The notes under the pieces: model-generated
What the model saw: the letters and a program-made list of their open reading frames with translations, nothing else
Database searches by the model: none
What the model was told of the DNA's origin: nothing
In this document: in pieces, positions 6,801-13,552 of the stretch
How the letters are laid out: every line of letters starts with the position of its first letter
How positions within the stretch are numbered: position 1 is the stretch's first letter
DNA from: Archaeoglobus sp. JdFR-24
GTDB taxonomy: Archaea > Halobacteriota > Archaeoglobi > Archaeoglobales > Archaeoglobaceae
Direction of reading: 5' to 3'
DNA length: 16,176 nt
NCBI GenBank assembly: GCA_002011215.1
Contig: MTML01000046.1
Span: forward strand, 1 to 16,176
Program-made: the position numbers and the translations under genes

Positions 6801-8819
6801 ATCAATAATTCCAAGTTTCATGGCTAATTTATATATCTCTTCTCCTGCCTTCTTCATTGAAATTGGGATGTCTCTGTCCTCTGTTGCCTTATAAATTAGT
6901 TGTCTTACAGTAAATTGAAGGTGCCTGTCTTCCATATAACCTGCCTGATGAGCCGTGTCCTGTCTGTTATCTGTAAAAATCAAAGTTTTTCTTTCTTCAA
7001 ATTCAAGATTTGATAAAAGACCTGTTGTTATTATCGATATATCTGATGCTGTTGTACTCCTAACTGGAGTAACTACCTCTCTGTTGCCGTATCTCCCAAA
7101 ACAAGCTGGACAAACAACTATTTTACCTTGTTTAACATAAACTGGTACAAATTCGTGCTCGCAATCTGATTCGAACACTATTTTTGGATTTTGGGTTAGC
7201 ATTCCACATTTGGGACATAAATAGAGTTCATCAAGTTCAGACTGAATCTTTTCATCGGGGTCTTCGTAAACGTGTTCAATCCTATGTGTAATATGCAAGG
7301 TTTTCTCGTCAGAATCAAAGTTCTCATTTGGTTGAACCATCGTCAATCTGAAATCGTTATTTGTGAACCTTGTTTTGAGGAAATCTTGACCACAGTTTCT
7401 ACAAACTTCCAGAGGAAAAGTTAGAGAGCTGCATTTTGTGCATTTAGTTTTCCCATCATTGAATATTTCCCCACATTCAGGATTCGAACATCTAACGAGA
7501 CCCTGTAATCCTCTAACAAAAAAGTGGATTCTTGGCCTGTATCTAGGTTTTCCATCTTTTTTAGCAAATAAACCTGCAATTAAATAGGCTTTAATTTCTC
7601 TCTCAAGCTCTTCCCTTGAGTTACTTGCTCTTTCATTAATCTCATCTTTTAGTTTTTCTGCAAGTTTAGAAATTGTATGTGCTTCTTCAAGGAGCCATTT
7701 TTCAATCAAATAAGCGATAAGATTGTCCGAAAGGGCTAAATAAGCTCCCTCTTCAAAGGTTGGAGTTGGCTTTATTTTCTTAAGTGTCAATTTTTCAATT
7801 AGATTGACCATTTGCTTGGTGTTTGTAATATCTACTTCTAGATCTTCAGCTTTAAGCCTTGGTGATTGTGGAATATATGGATTTTCAGGTTCTTTTGGTG
7901 GAACATAGTCTTCTTTAACTACACAATCTGCATCAAAAGGCTCTCCGAACAAATCTTCGGCAAATCTTCTGATTTTGCTGTTGTCTTCATCGTACTGTGA
8001 TTTTATGGTTGCACTTGTGCCAATACAAACCAGCCTATCTTCACCAAGCTTACCAGTATGTTCCTTCAGCCTCCTTATCAGGCAAGCAACTTCTGAACCT
8101 TTTGCACCCCGATAAGTGTGGATTTCGTCAAGAACAAGGAACTTTAATCTCTTCTCTTTGAAAATCTTCTGGTCTTCCTTCCTAACAAGCAAGTATTCAA
8201 GCATTGAGTAGTTCGTTATCAATATGTCTGGAGGGTCTTTTTGAATTTCCTCTCTCGTATATCTTTCTTCTTCGAGAGCATCAGGTGGTTTTTTGTCAAT
8301 GGTATCCTGCGTTCTTGATGTATAGATACCAAAGGTGATGCCTGTATCCTTCAGCAATTTTTTGAGTCTCTCATACTGGTCATTGGCTAAAGCATTCATC
8401 GGGTATATAATTACGGCTTTTGTTCCTTTTTTGTCTCTATTTTGGTAGCAATACTCGATAATTGGAATTAGAAACGCTTCTGTTTTACCGCTACCAGTTC
8501 CTGTGGCAACAATTGTGTTTTTGAAATTTAAAATTCTCTGAATAGCTTTATCTTGGTGACTATACAAGCGTGAAATTCCATACTTTTTAAACATCCCTCC
8601 TACTTCCTTAGATATCAAACCAGCTTCAAAAACCTCTTCGATCAAACTTCCAGGAATATAATTCTTTTCGAGAGAAATGTAAGGACCATTCCAAAGTAAC
8701 TTTTCAGTTTCGATTTTCTCTTCGACTTTATTTTTTAAATCGGGAGGGGTGGGAAAAGTCGTTGTGATATACATTTTGAACTCATTTATTGTGTCTTCAG
8801 CAACCTGGAAAGGTTTCAT
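3825..8819 (-). CDS. Giant DEAD/DEAH helicase with DUF1998/MZB and C-terminal nuclease (DruE-like)
   Basis: A 1664-aa superfamily 2 helicase. Motif I ATGTGSGKTEAF is at about 103-112, DEIH at about 231-234, GTSAT at about 265 and the motif VI region QRAGRAGRR at about 991-999, so the RecA lobes are split by a long insert. The insert has zinc-binding clusters (C444, C449, C460, C463, C473, C476 and further CPKC and CPAC pairs). The C-terminal part has CSNQDC/CEKC and CLKC clusters, then the DUF1998/MZB signature (NIPGGVGYL, then a CDNACYNCLKNYYNQ-type cluster near 1500). The last 100 residues form a Vsr/DUF559-like nuclease: E1567, D1599, and FIDG with D1612 before K1615 and H1617. Long DEAD-DUF1998 proteins include DruE of Druantia, and DISARM and MrfA relatives; I would not assign a named system. 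It is second in the operon, 56 bp after the RecD-like gene, and seems also to have its own promoter. It probably unwinds and cuts foreign DNA. Confidence 0.88.
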   Translation of the reverse strand: MKPFQVAEDTINEFKMYITTTFPTPPDLKNKVEEKIETEKLLWNGPYISLEKNYIPGSLIEEVFEAGLISKEVGGMFKKYGISRLYSHQDKAIQRILNFKNTIVATGTGSGKTEAFLIPIIEYCYQNRDKKGTKAVIIYPMNALANDQYERLKKLLKDTGITFGIYTSRTQDTIDKKPPDALEEERYTREEIQKDPPDILITNYSMLEYLLVRKEDQKIFKEKRLKFLVLDEIHTYRGAKGSEVACLIRRLKEHTGKLGEDRLVCIGTSATIKSQYDEDNSKIRRFAEDLFGEPFDADCVVKEDYVPPKEPENPYIPQSPRLKAEDLEVDITNTKQMVNLIEKLTLKKIKPTPTFEEGAYLALSDNLIAYLIEKWLLEEAHTISKLAEKLKDEINERASNSREELEREIKAYLIAGLFAKKDGKPRYRPRIHFFVRGLQGLVRCSNPECGEIFNDGKTKCTKCSSLTFPLEVCRNCGQDFLKTRFTNNDFRLTMVQPNENFDSDEKTLHITHRIEHVYEDPDEKIQSELDELYLCPKCGMLTQNPKIVFESDCEHEFVPVYVKQGKIVVCPACFGRYGNREVVTPVRSTTASDISIITTGLLSNLEFEERKTLIFTDNRQDTAHQAGYMEDRHLQFTVRQLIYKATEDRDIPISMKKAGEEIYKLAMKLGIIDPPKTKYEERDNIDKFGFLVFDEFTKPPRLRMTLEALKLLTINYGRIQELAETNLFKSICDEFGVEKETLLKFIKLFLDEMRFRKAVAFDYFATPDRKKLEEWGIVLPSHWKPTAYAFAKHDGWAFTINSFISRGGGKTVFEQMVEKLLNIRGVMIENFIKKVVNLLEREGYLVEKQIGNSRNYGLGYMVNPDVMEIVPLDNMTPYTEIWECQSCTKVHSANINGSCTTYHCKGTLAEAFPENDNFYVHHYTTHEPIYIRVAEHSGQIPLSERERYEKDFLFGKRNVIVCTPTLELGVDIGDLVSVLMRNMPPLPSNYAQRAGRAGRRTGMAVIFTYAREAPHDSYFYENPEEMITGEIYPPIFKLDNERVIRRHIRSLILEKINSQLPKMLIELVEKQNNEYRVKRLTDIEGEILERKNELIESIYEVFKEDVKRGSIPWLNKDYIGNVIDNFYAELEDTLNPLIEALNYLEKNIQLLWKKRDSTGLTKSETRELNELIDKQTKMLNDEYLAYTLSFLRDHGFLPGYAFPGKQSELILRPDRAEPLLRDTTLAVREFAPGNFVYVDRKKYQVYAVSLAKKGSVLDFVNSEENTYKICSNQDCDFITTDVYANYCEKCGSELIKRNYIEPIVYFARRRERVSSTEEFRMSIPYVIKEFLESEKGKGYDYEIDGLTIRFRRNSRIVVLNQGKGGSQFEICLKCGLWKRDDVDWDKYHKNCDGTEEDIINVDIVARKTADTLVLTPKIPNDADPEVFLKTLLHTMILGIQITLETELNEIRGFIRSIVENGEVKREIVLYENIPGGVGYLESTLQRFNEILEKAYDVLYSHDCDNACYNCLKNYYNQSDHQYLDKRVIRGYLENLLSKEITETKEVKGEEISLEDYVIRNVESPLEEEFIRLTREHGIPDPEPQVVIKDKEGNYIARADFAYKDRKIAIFIDGIKYHTGEVISHDREITNKLQLMRWLVLRFDSSQIKNDPLSVIKQVKEALEL

Positions 8820-8837
8820 GCTATTAATTATTTTTCG

Positions 8838-8849
8838 AATATTTAAAAA
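8838..8849 (-). promoter_or_regulatory. TATA-like box before the DruE-like helicase gene
   Basis: On the minus strand the sequence TTTTTAAATATT is centred about 25 nt before the ATG at 8819, and no Shine-Dalgarno precedes that ATG. This is the layout of a leaderless archaeal transcript. The large helicase could therefore be made independently of the RecD-like gene upstream, even though the gap is only 56 bp. Confidence 0.45.
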
Positions 8850-8875
8850 TCTTCGTTTTGCTCATGTTACATTTG

Positions 8876-11800
8876 CTAAATTCCAAGGATAATTTTTTTA
8901 GCAGTGTCTTCTATTTCTTTGCTATCAATACCTCCGTCAGGTTTGTCTTTTGATACTATCAGCCTCTGGGAATAACCATTAACTTCATACCAATTCTTCT
9001 TTCTTTCCCATTCTTCCTTATAAGTCGGGTTAGTAAGCATTCCTAAATGTTCCCAGTAAAATTCCTCACCCATATAATATATAGTGAAATCTGGTAGTCT
9101 AAAGTCTCTCGGATTGTCTTTAGCATATAGTGGTTTTTCGTATTCATAATGCAGGCCCAAATCCTCTAAAATATTTGCAATTATTACTTCGGATTTTGAT
9201 CTCACCCTTATTCCAGATTTTGTTATATGGATTAGCCTTTCAGGATGAGGTACTCCAGCTCCTTCAGGTCTCAGGACTGGTTCAAACAGATTTGTGTTTC
9301 TCCTTAATACTTCAGAAGAATTGGGTTTTCTGAACTCAATAAGCGGTCTGACATCTTTTTCGATTAGTAAAATAACTTTTCTCTTTGCTCTGGTTAATCC
9401 CGTATATAACAATTCTCGCGACATAGTTCTTACATTCTGCGGGAGAATTAAGAAAATTAAATCAAATTCGCTACCTTGGGCCTTGTGAACTGTAATCGCA
9501 TAGGCGAGCTCTAGGTTCTCTTCTACTTCATTTCGCCTGTAGCGGTAAACGACCTTTGGTTGTGTAGAAAATCGAATATCTAGTCTATCTGGTTCCTTGT
9601 ATTTTTTACCCCTGTAATACCATGTTCTCTTTTTATATGTGTTCAGAACTATTCCAACTTCACCATTTGCTACATAACCATCTTTTTCCCCATCTACGAT
9701 GTATTTTCGTTTTGAATTTACAATCTGAATCACTTTGTCATATTTTACAATCTGTTGTGAGCCAAAAGGTCTAGGACCATTTTTCATCGCCAACCCAATA
9801 AATTTATCCTTATAAGTTTTCTGAATAATTCTATTTATTTCGGTTGTACCGTAGAAATAAAGTCTAGTGGGGGACAGTATTTGCCATGAATCCGCCTTCT
9901 CTAGTGATTTATTAAATCCTTCGTAATCTGATTCATGTAAAAGGTTTAGGTTTTTCATCAAAAGTTTTTGAAGCAAATTGTACAGCTTTTTTTCGTCATC
10001 CCAAAAGTAAACTTCGAGATCTCCAAAAGCTCCACCACTGGCAATCTTAGATATAATTTCATCATCTCCCGGACTAGTTTCATCACCAAGAAATGCGTCA
10101 GAGAGTTTCAGCGCTTGGCTCTCTATTGTTTTTTGTCTCACTCTCTGATTAAGCCTTGCAATTTTCTTTTGTCTTTCCTCATCCGCATCGAGCCAAGAGA
10201 CTATATCAACAAATGGCCTACCGAGACCTATCGGCGGTAGCTGATTAGGATCTCCAACCAAGATTAGTCTCTTGATAGTATCTACATGAAAAGAGTTAAA
10301 CAAAGTGTCAAACAAATCTAAAGGGATCATTGATGCCTCATCTATGACTATGATTCCTCCAGAGTATTTTCTGCCCCCCTCTTTTTTAAATTTGTAAGTT
10401 CTTTCATCAATCCACCCGTGCTCCATTAAAAACTGGTGTATAGTTTTTGACTCGACTCCTATAACTTCCTGCATTCTAACTCTCGCCTTTCCAGTTGGTG
10501 CTAATAGTAGAATAGGAACTCTTCCCTCCCTCTCACGTATGGCTTTGATAAAAACTTTCAAAACTGTCGTTTTCCCTGTTCCAGCCCTACCCACTAAGAT
10601 CGAAAAACGAGAGGAGTATAGCGTTTCCAATGCTCTGGCTTTTTCTGCTCTTGCCACTTGTTCATGTTCATAATCTATTATCTCTAAGTCCTTTAACTCT
10701 TCTTCAAGTAGTTTTAGCCAGTAATCTTCTCCTATAGGATTGTACACCTTGCCCATTAATTTTTCTATTTGATTTTTAACCCTGGATTCGATCATGCGAA
10801 TGTTTTTTAATGAAACAATACTAGGAGATTCGTCTGGGAAAAATGTAAGTGTTTTCTCGTAGAAACCTCGATTATGTAAAATTAACTCTTTGTCCACACC
10901 AGGGATTCTATCTTCAGGAATGAAATTGGAAATTCTGCGAATTAATTCATCGATAGGCAGGCATGTATCCCCTTCTTTGGCAGCATCTTTCAAAATTTTT
11001 ACAAAAAGAGCTCTGATTCTGCGATGGTCGTTCTTGTGTATTGTTTCTATTTCTTCCTCAACATTGATAAATTGGGAAGGTAGCATGCCTCTGTCAATAA
11101 CATCGAAATCAACGGGTGGAGAATTTTCGTCTCCCTCGTCAAGTTCGGAAATAAGGTATGGATTCTCAATTAATTCCTCATCGGTAGTGTAAATCCCAGC
11201 CCTTTCTCTTTTACTACTGTAGCAAATCCTTTCGATCTGGCTTGGGGAGAGTTCGAATTGACATAGTAACTTTAAGAGTTTCTTTCTTTGTTCTGGAAGT
11301 CCGTTCCAGAATTTTATTGCTTGTTGTATATTTTTATAATAAGTCTTTCTATCTTCAGGTGGAATTGCATCATCAATTGCCCAATATTTTTCTTCTTTAT
11401 CGAGTATCGAAAAAATGATCCTGAAAATATTCTGTCCACTCTCCTCAAGTTTTGAGAGAACAGTTTTATGGAATATTACCCCGTTAACAAACCCCAAGTA
11501 TTCGAGCACGCTACCAATCCCTGGAAACAGACCACGATCTCTCCAGACTTCCGCAAGTACTTTGTTTAACCAGTTTAGCCTATACTCCCACGTTTTACCA
11601 TAAGGTTCAGGTATTTTGTTGTCCGAAATTACTCTTTTAACAGATTGAATTATTCTCTCGATGATGCCAACTGCAATATCGTCTGGAAGGTGCTCGGCCA
11701 CATACAAAAAGTGATGTCTTGCTGAAAGGGGAACAACGCATGTTATATTTTTCGGGTTCAACCCCGCATCGATGTATTCTTGATATGGCAGTCTAACCCC

Positions 11801-12403
11801 CTCTTCAGGAAAATTATGGGTTATACAGCGGGACCAAATAGGATAGTCTTCCTCGAAACCTTTTTTCTTGCCAAAATACAATTGTTTACCTATTTTTGAA
11901 ATTCGACCAACACCAACAATTATCCTATCACTTTTATCTTCTTCCAGAGGATTCCCATGATTCACATAAAAGAAAACAAGAGATTTACCTTCCTCTAATC
12001 TTTTCCAAAATTCATCAAGCCTCTTTTTCTGCTCTATTGGGTCATACTCCCAAGTCCTTTCAGGTTCATCACTAAACATTCTCCCATAAGGACTCGTACA
12101 GAAAGAATATGGGGGTATTTCTTCCCTTACAGGAGGTAGATTTCGCTGATCAAGTGGATCGTAATGGATTATCTCAAATTTTTCGGATGAAAAAGTATTG
12201 ATGTCTCTCGAACATGGTGGGAGTTCTTTAGAATCAATCTGGTTCATTGAGCAGTTTCTGTGTTCATCTTCAAATTCGTCGTTTCTCGACTCCCTAACGA
12301 AATCATGAACCATGCATGAAGAATTTAGTTTGGGATTCTTGCAAATTCTACCATTCCATCCACTGTCGTGCCAAGTCAGTCTTGCTGAAAGGTGGAAAGG
12401 CAT
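8876..12403 (-). CDS. RecD/UvrD-type SF1 helicase with Cys-containing N-terminus and C-terminal nuclease
   Basis: An 1175-aa superfamily 1 DNA helicase. Walker A GRAGTGKTT lies at about 603-611, Walker B DEAS at about 688-691, followed by VGDPNQLPPIG, and a UvrD_C_2 module with AITVHKAQGSEFD and YTGLTRAKR (to about 1005). These are features of RecD2-type 5'-3' helicases. The N-terminus has WHDSGWNGRIC and four spaced cysteines (C21, C30, C51, C64) that might bind zinc or an Fe-S cluster. The region from about 70 to 580 matches nothing I can name. The last 108 residues look like a PD-(D/E)XK nuclease: E1072 (SKSEVI), LPDFTI with D1105, and FYWEHLG with E1118. It is the first gene of a two-helicase operon. 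ATG 12403 follows GGTGA at 12409-12413 by 5 nt. It is likely a defence or DNA-processing enzyme that translocates on and cuts DNA; the partnership with the next gene is inferred. Confidence 0.88.
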   Translation of the reverse strand: MPFHLSARLTWHDSGWNGRICKNPKLNSSCMVHDFVRESRNDEFEDEHRNCSMNQIDSKELPPCSRDINTFSSEKFEIIHYDPLDQRNLPPVREEIPPYSFCTSPYGRMFSDEPERTWEYDPIEQKKRLDEFWKRLEEGKSLVFFYVNHGNPLEEDKSDRIIVGVGRISKIGKQLYFGKKKGFEEDYPIWSRCITHNFPEEGVRLPYQEYIDAGLNPKNITCVVPLSARHHFLYVAEHLPDDIAVGIIERIIQSVKRVISDNKIPEPYGKTWEYRLNWLNKVLAEVWRDRGLFPGIGSVLEYLGFVNGVIFHKTVLSKLEESGQNIFRIIFSILDKEEKYWAIDDAIPPEDRKTYYKNIQQAIKFWNGLPEQRKKLLKLLCQFELSPSQIERICYSSKRERAGIYTTDEELIENPYLISELDEGDENSPPVDFDVIDRGMLPSQFINVEEEIETIHKNDHRRIRALFVKILKDAAKEGDTCLPIDELIRRISNFIPEDRIPGVDKELILHNRGFYEKTLTFFPDESPSIVSLKNIRMIESRVKNQIEKLMGKVYNPIGEDYWLKLLEEELKDLEIIDYEHEQVARAEKARALETLYSSRFSILVGRAGTGKTTVLKVFIKAIREREGRVPILLLAPTGKARVRMQEVIGVESKTIHQFLMEHGWIDERTYKFKKEGGRKYSGGIIVIDEASMIPLDLFDTLFNSFHVDTIKRLILVGDPNQLPPIGLGRPFVDIVSWLDADEERQKKIARLNQRVRQKTIESQALKLSDAFLGDETSPGDDEIISKIASGGAFGDLEVYFWDDEKKLYNLLQKLLMKNLNLLHESDYEGFNKSLEKADSWQILSPTRLYFYGTTEINRIIQKTYKDKFIGLAMKNGPRPFGSQQIVKYDKVIQIVNSKRKYIVDGEKDGYVANGEVGIVLNTYKKRTWYYRGKKYKEPDRLDIRFSTQPKVVYRYRRNEVEENLELAYAITVHKAQGSEFDLIFLILPQNVRTMSRELLYTGLTRAKRKVILLIEKDVRPLIEFRKPNSSEVLRRNTNLFEPVLRPEGAGVPHPERLIHITKSGIRVRSKSEVIIANILEDLGLHYEYEKPLYAKDNPRDFRLPDFTIYYMGEEFYWEHLGMLTNPTYKEEWERKKNWYEVNGYSQRLIVSKDKPDGGIDSKEIEDTAKKIILGI

Positions 12404-12421
12404 TTAGCTCACCATTGAAAC

Positions 12422-12443
12422 ATTTTATAATACTCTTATAAAA
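12422..12443. promoter_or_regulatory. Divergent promoter of the helicase operon and cyclase gene
   Basis: Two TATA-like stretches, ATTTTATAAT (12422-12431) and CTTATAAAAA (12434-12443), lie between the ATG at 12403 (-) and the ATG at 12490 (+). The second box is placed to give a short leader for the helicase operon containing its GGTGA site, and a leader for the cyclase gene containing its GAGGTG site. The two transcription units therefore probably share control. Confidence 0.5.
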
Positions 12444-12448
12444 ACATT

Positions 12449-12474
12449 GGTTTAAGGTAAAGGTTTAAGGTAAA
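12449..12474 (+). repeat. Perfect tandem 13-bp repeat in the cyclase leader
   Basis: The unit GGTTTAAGGTAAA occurs twice without a gap (12449-12461 and 12462-12474). It starts just downstream of the TATA-like box at 12434-12443 and ends 15 nt before the cyclase ATG, so it covers the probable transcription start. An operator for a repressor is the simplest reading. The repeat is seen directly; its role is inferred. Confidence 0.6.
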
Positions 12475-12489
12475 AATGAGGTGTTGGCT

Positions 12490-13188
12490 ATGCCAATTGA
12501 AGACTTTGAAGGAGATACGTTTGTAGCATACATGGATATCGCTGGATTTAAGGAAATGATGAAAGATGGTAACAGAGCTTGGAGAGCTTTAGACAGTTTT
12601 TACAACTCTGGTTACAGAAATTTAGCAGAACAGAATTTTAACTGTAAGGTTAATGGCATATTTGTCTCTGATTGTGGGATTATCTTCGCCAGAAATGGAA
12701 ATTCAGTGAGTCAATTAAAATCAGTTTTGGAAATAGCTCGACAGATAAATAGGGAACTGCTAAGAAAGGGTATCATGCTCACAACATCAATCTCGTATGG
12801 AAGATTCAAATATCAGGATAGAATTGAAATTCAGGGAGTGCGAAAGGAAGCTGTTTACGGTGATGCTTATGTTCAAGCATTTCTTGACAATGAAGCTGGG
12901 CGTCCTAAGATTAAACCTGGTCAATGTAGAATCATAAAAAAGAATTTACCAGAAGAAGTTGAGAGGGCAATAAATAGGGAAGATACAGGAAGACAATACA
13001 GAAGACCAGATGATGAAATATTTCAACTCATCAGAAAACGAAAAAGAGACAAAAGCCACTATTACTTCTACTGGAATTGTCAAAATCCCTTAGAAATCGA
13101 AATTTTTGAGAGGAACTATGCTAATGCTGAAAAGTTGATGTTTGAAAGTTATCTAAAAGCACTAAAAGGGGAATTTTGGATGCATTAA
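12490..13188 (+). CDS. Class III nucleotide-cyclase-like protein
   Basis: A 232-aa soluble protein that fits the class III adenylate/guanylate cyclase-like fold. FVAYMDIAGFKEMM carries D16 and GIFVSDCGIIFA carries D61. The 45-residue spacing matches the two metal-binding aspartates of class III cyclases. TTSISYG (about 98-104) and VYGDAYVQAF (about 122-131) followed by GRPKI match the later strands of the bacterial family with YIDILGF-type openings, which includes defence-linked cyclases such as the pyrimidine cyclases of Pycsar. I cannot identify the substrate-selecting residues. About 75 C-terminal residues are basic and aromatic, without a named domain. ATG 12490 is chosen over the in-frame GTG 12481 because GAGGTG at 12478-12483 lies 6 nt before it. 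It is divergent from the helicase-nuclease operon. A degenerate, inactive domain is the alternative. Confidence 0.6.
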   Translation: MPIEDFEGDTFVAYMDIAGFKEMMKDGNRAWRALDSFYNSGYRNLAEQNFNCKVNGIFVSDCGIIFARNGNSVSQLKSVLEIARQINRELLRKGIMLTTSISYGRFKYQDRIEIQGVRKEAVYGDAYVQAFLDNEAGRPKIKPGQCRIIKKNLPEEVERAINREDTGRQYRRPDDEIFQLIRKRKRDKSHYYFYWNCQNPLEIEIFERNYANAEKLMFESYLKALKGEFWMH

Positions 13189-13482
13189 AATTTATTCTGA
13201 GTTTTTATCCACATAAAAATAACTCCAACACCGAGGTAGATAACTAACTCCCACCAAGGCATGAAATATGGGCCAATTCAAACCAAACCTAAAAGCCAGC
13301 CAAACAAATACGAAATAGACCAATAGGACATAACATCAAAGAGCATGATTAATTGCAACTATCGAGACCACATTAAAAAGCATTGCAAGTGAACCTAAAA
13401 ACGCTTTAGCGAAGACTGCTAAGATAAATCCAGAGATAATCTCTCCAACAGCTCTTTCAAAGCCATGTTCGGCGTATGGCAT
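13185..13482 (-). pseudogene. Frameshifted small membrane-protein gene
   Basis: On the minus strand ATG 13482 opens a 48-codon frame (MPYAEHGFERAVGE, then a hydrophobic helix) that stops at TGA 13336-13338. The +1 frame continues with similar membrane-like sequence (SYWSISYLFGWLLGLV), meets a TGA at 13278-13280, then reads on (PWWELVIYLGVGVIFMWIK) to TAA 13185-13187. Joined, this is about 99 codons with about three transmembrane segments, disrupted by one frameshift and one stop, possibly a Trp TGG changed to TGA. It fills the gap between the cyclase gene and the next gene, and its stop overlaps the cyclase stop in convergent fashion. A real 48-aa protein, or two tiny overlapping genes, cannot be excluded. 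I do not recognise the family. Confidence 0.5.
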
Positions 13483-13552
13483 TTAGAACTAATTTGCTCT
13501 TACTTCTTAAATAAGATTTCTGGATAAAATTTAAGTTTGTTTATTGAGAATA

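Noticed and set aside
11754..11765. A GGGTTCAACCCC stretch resembling a tRNA T-loop.
   Set aside because: It lies inside the RecD-like coding sequence and no acceptor, D or anticodon arms can be built around it.
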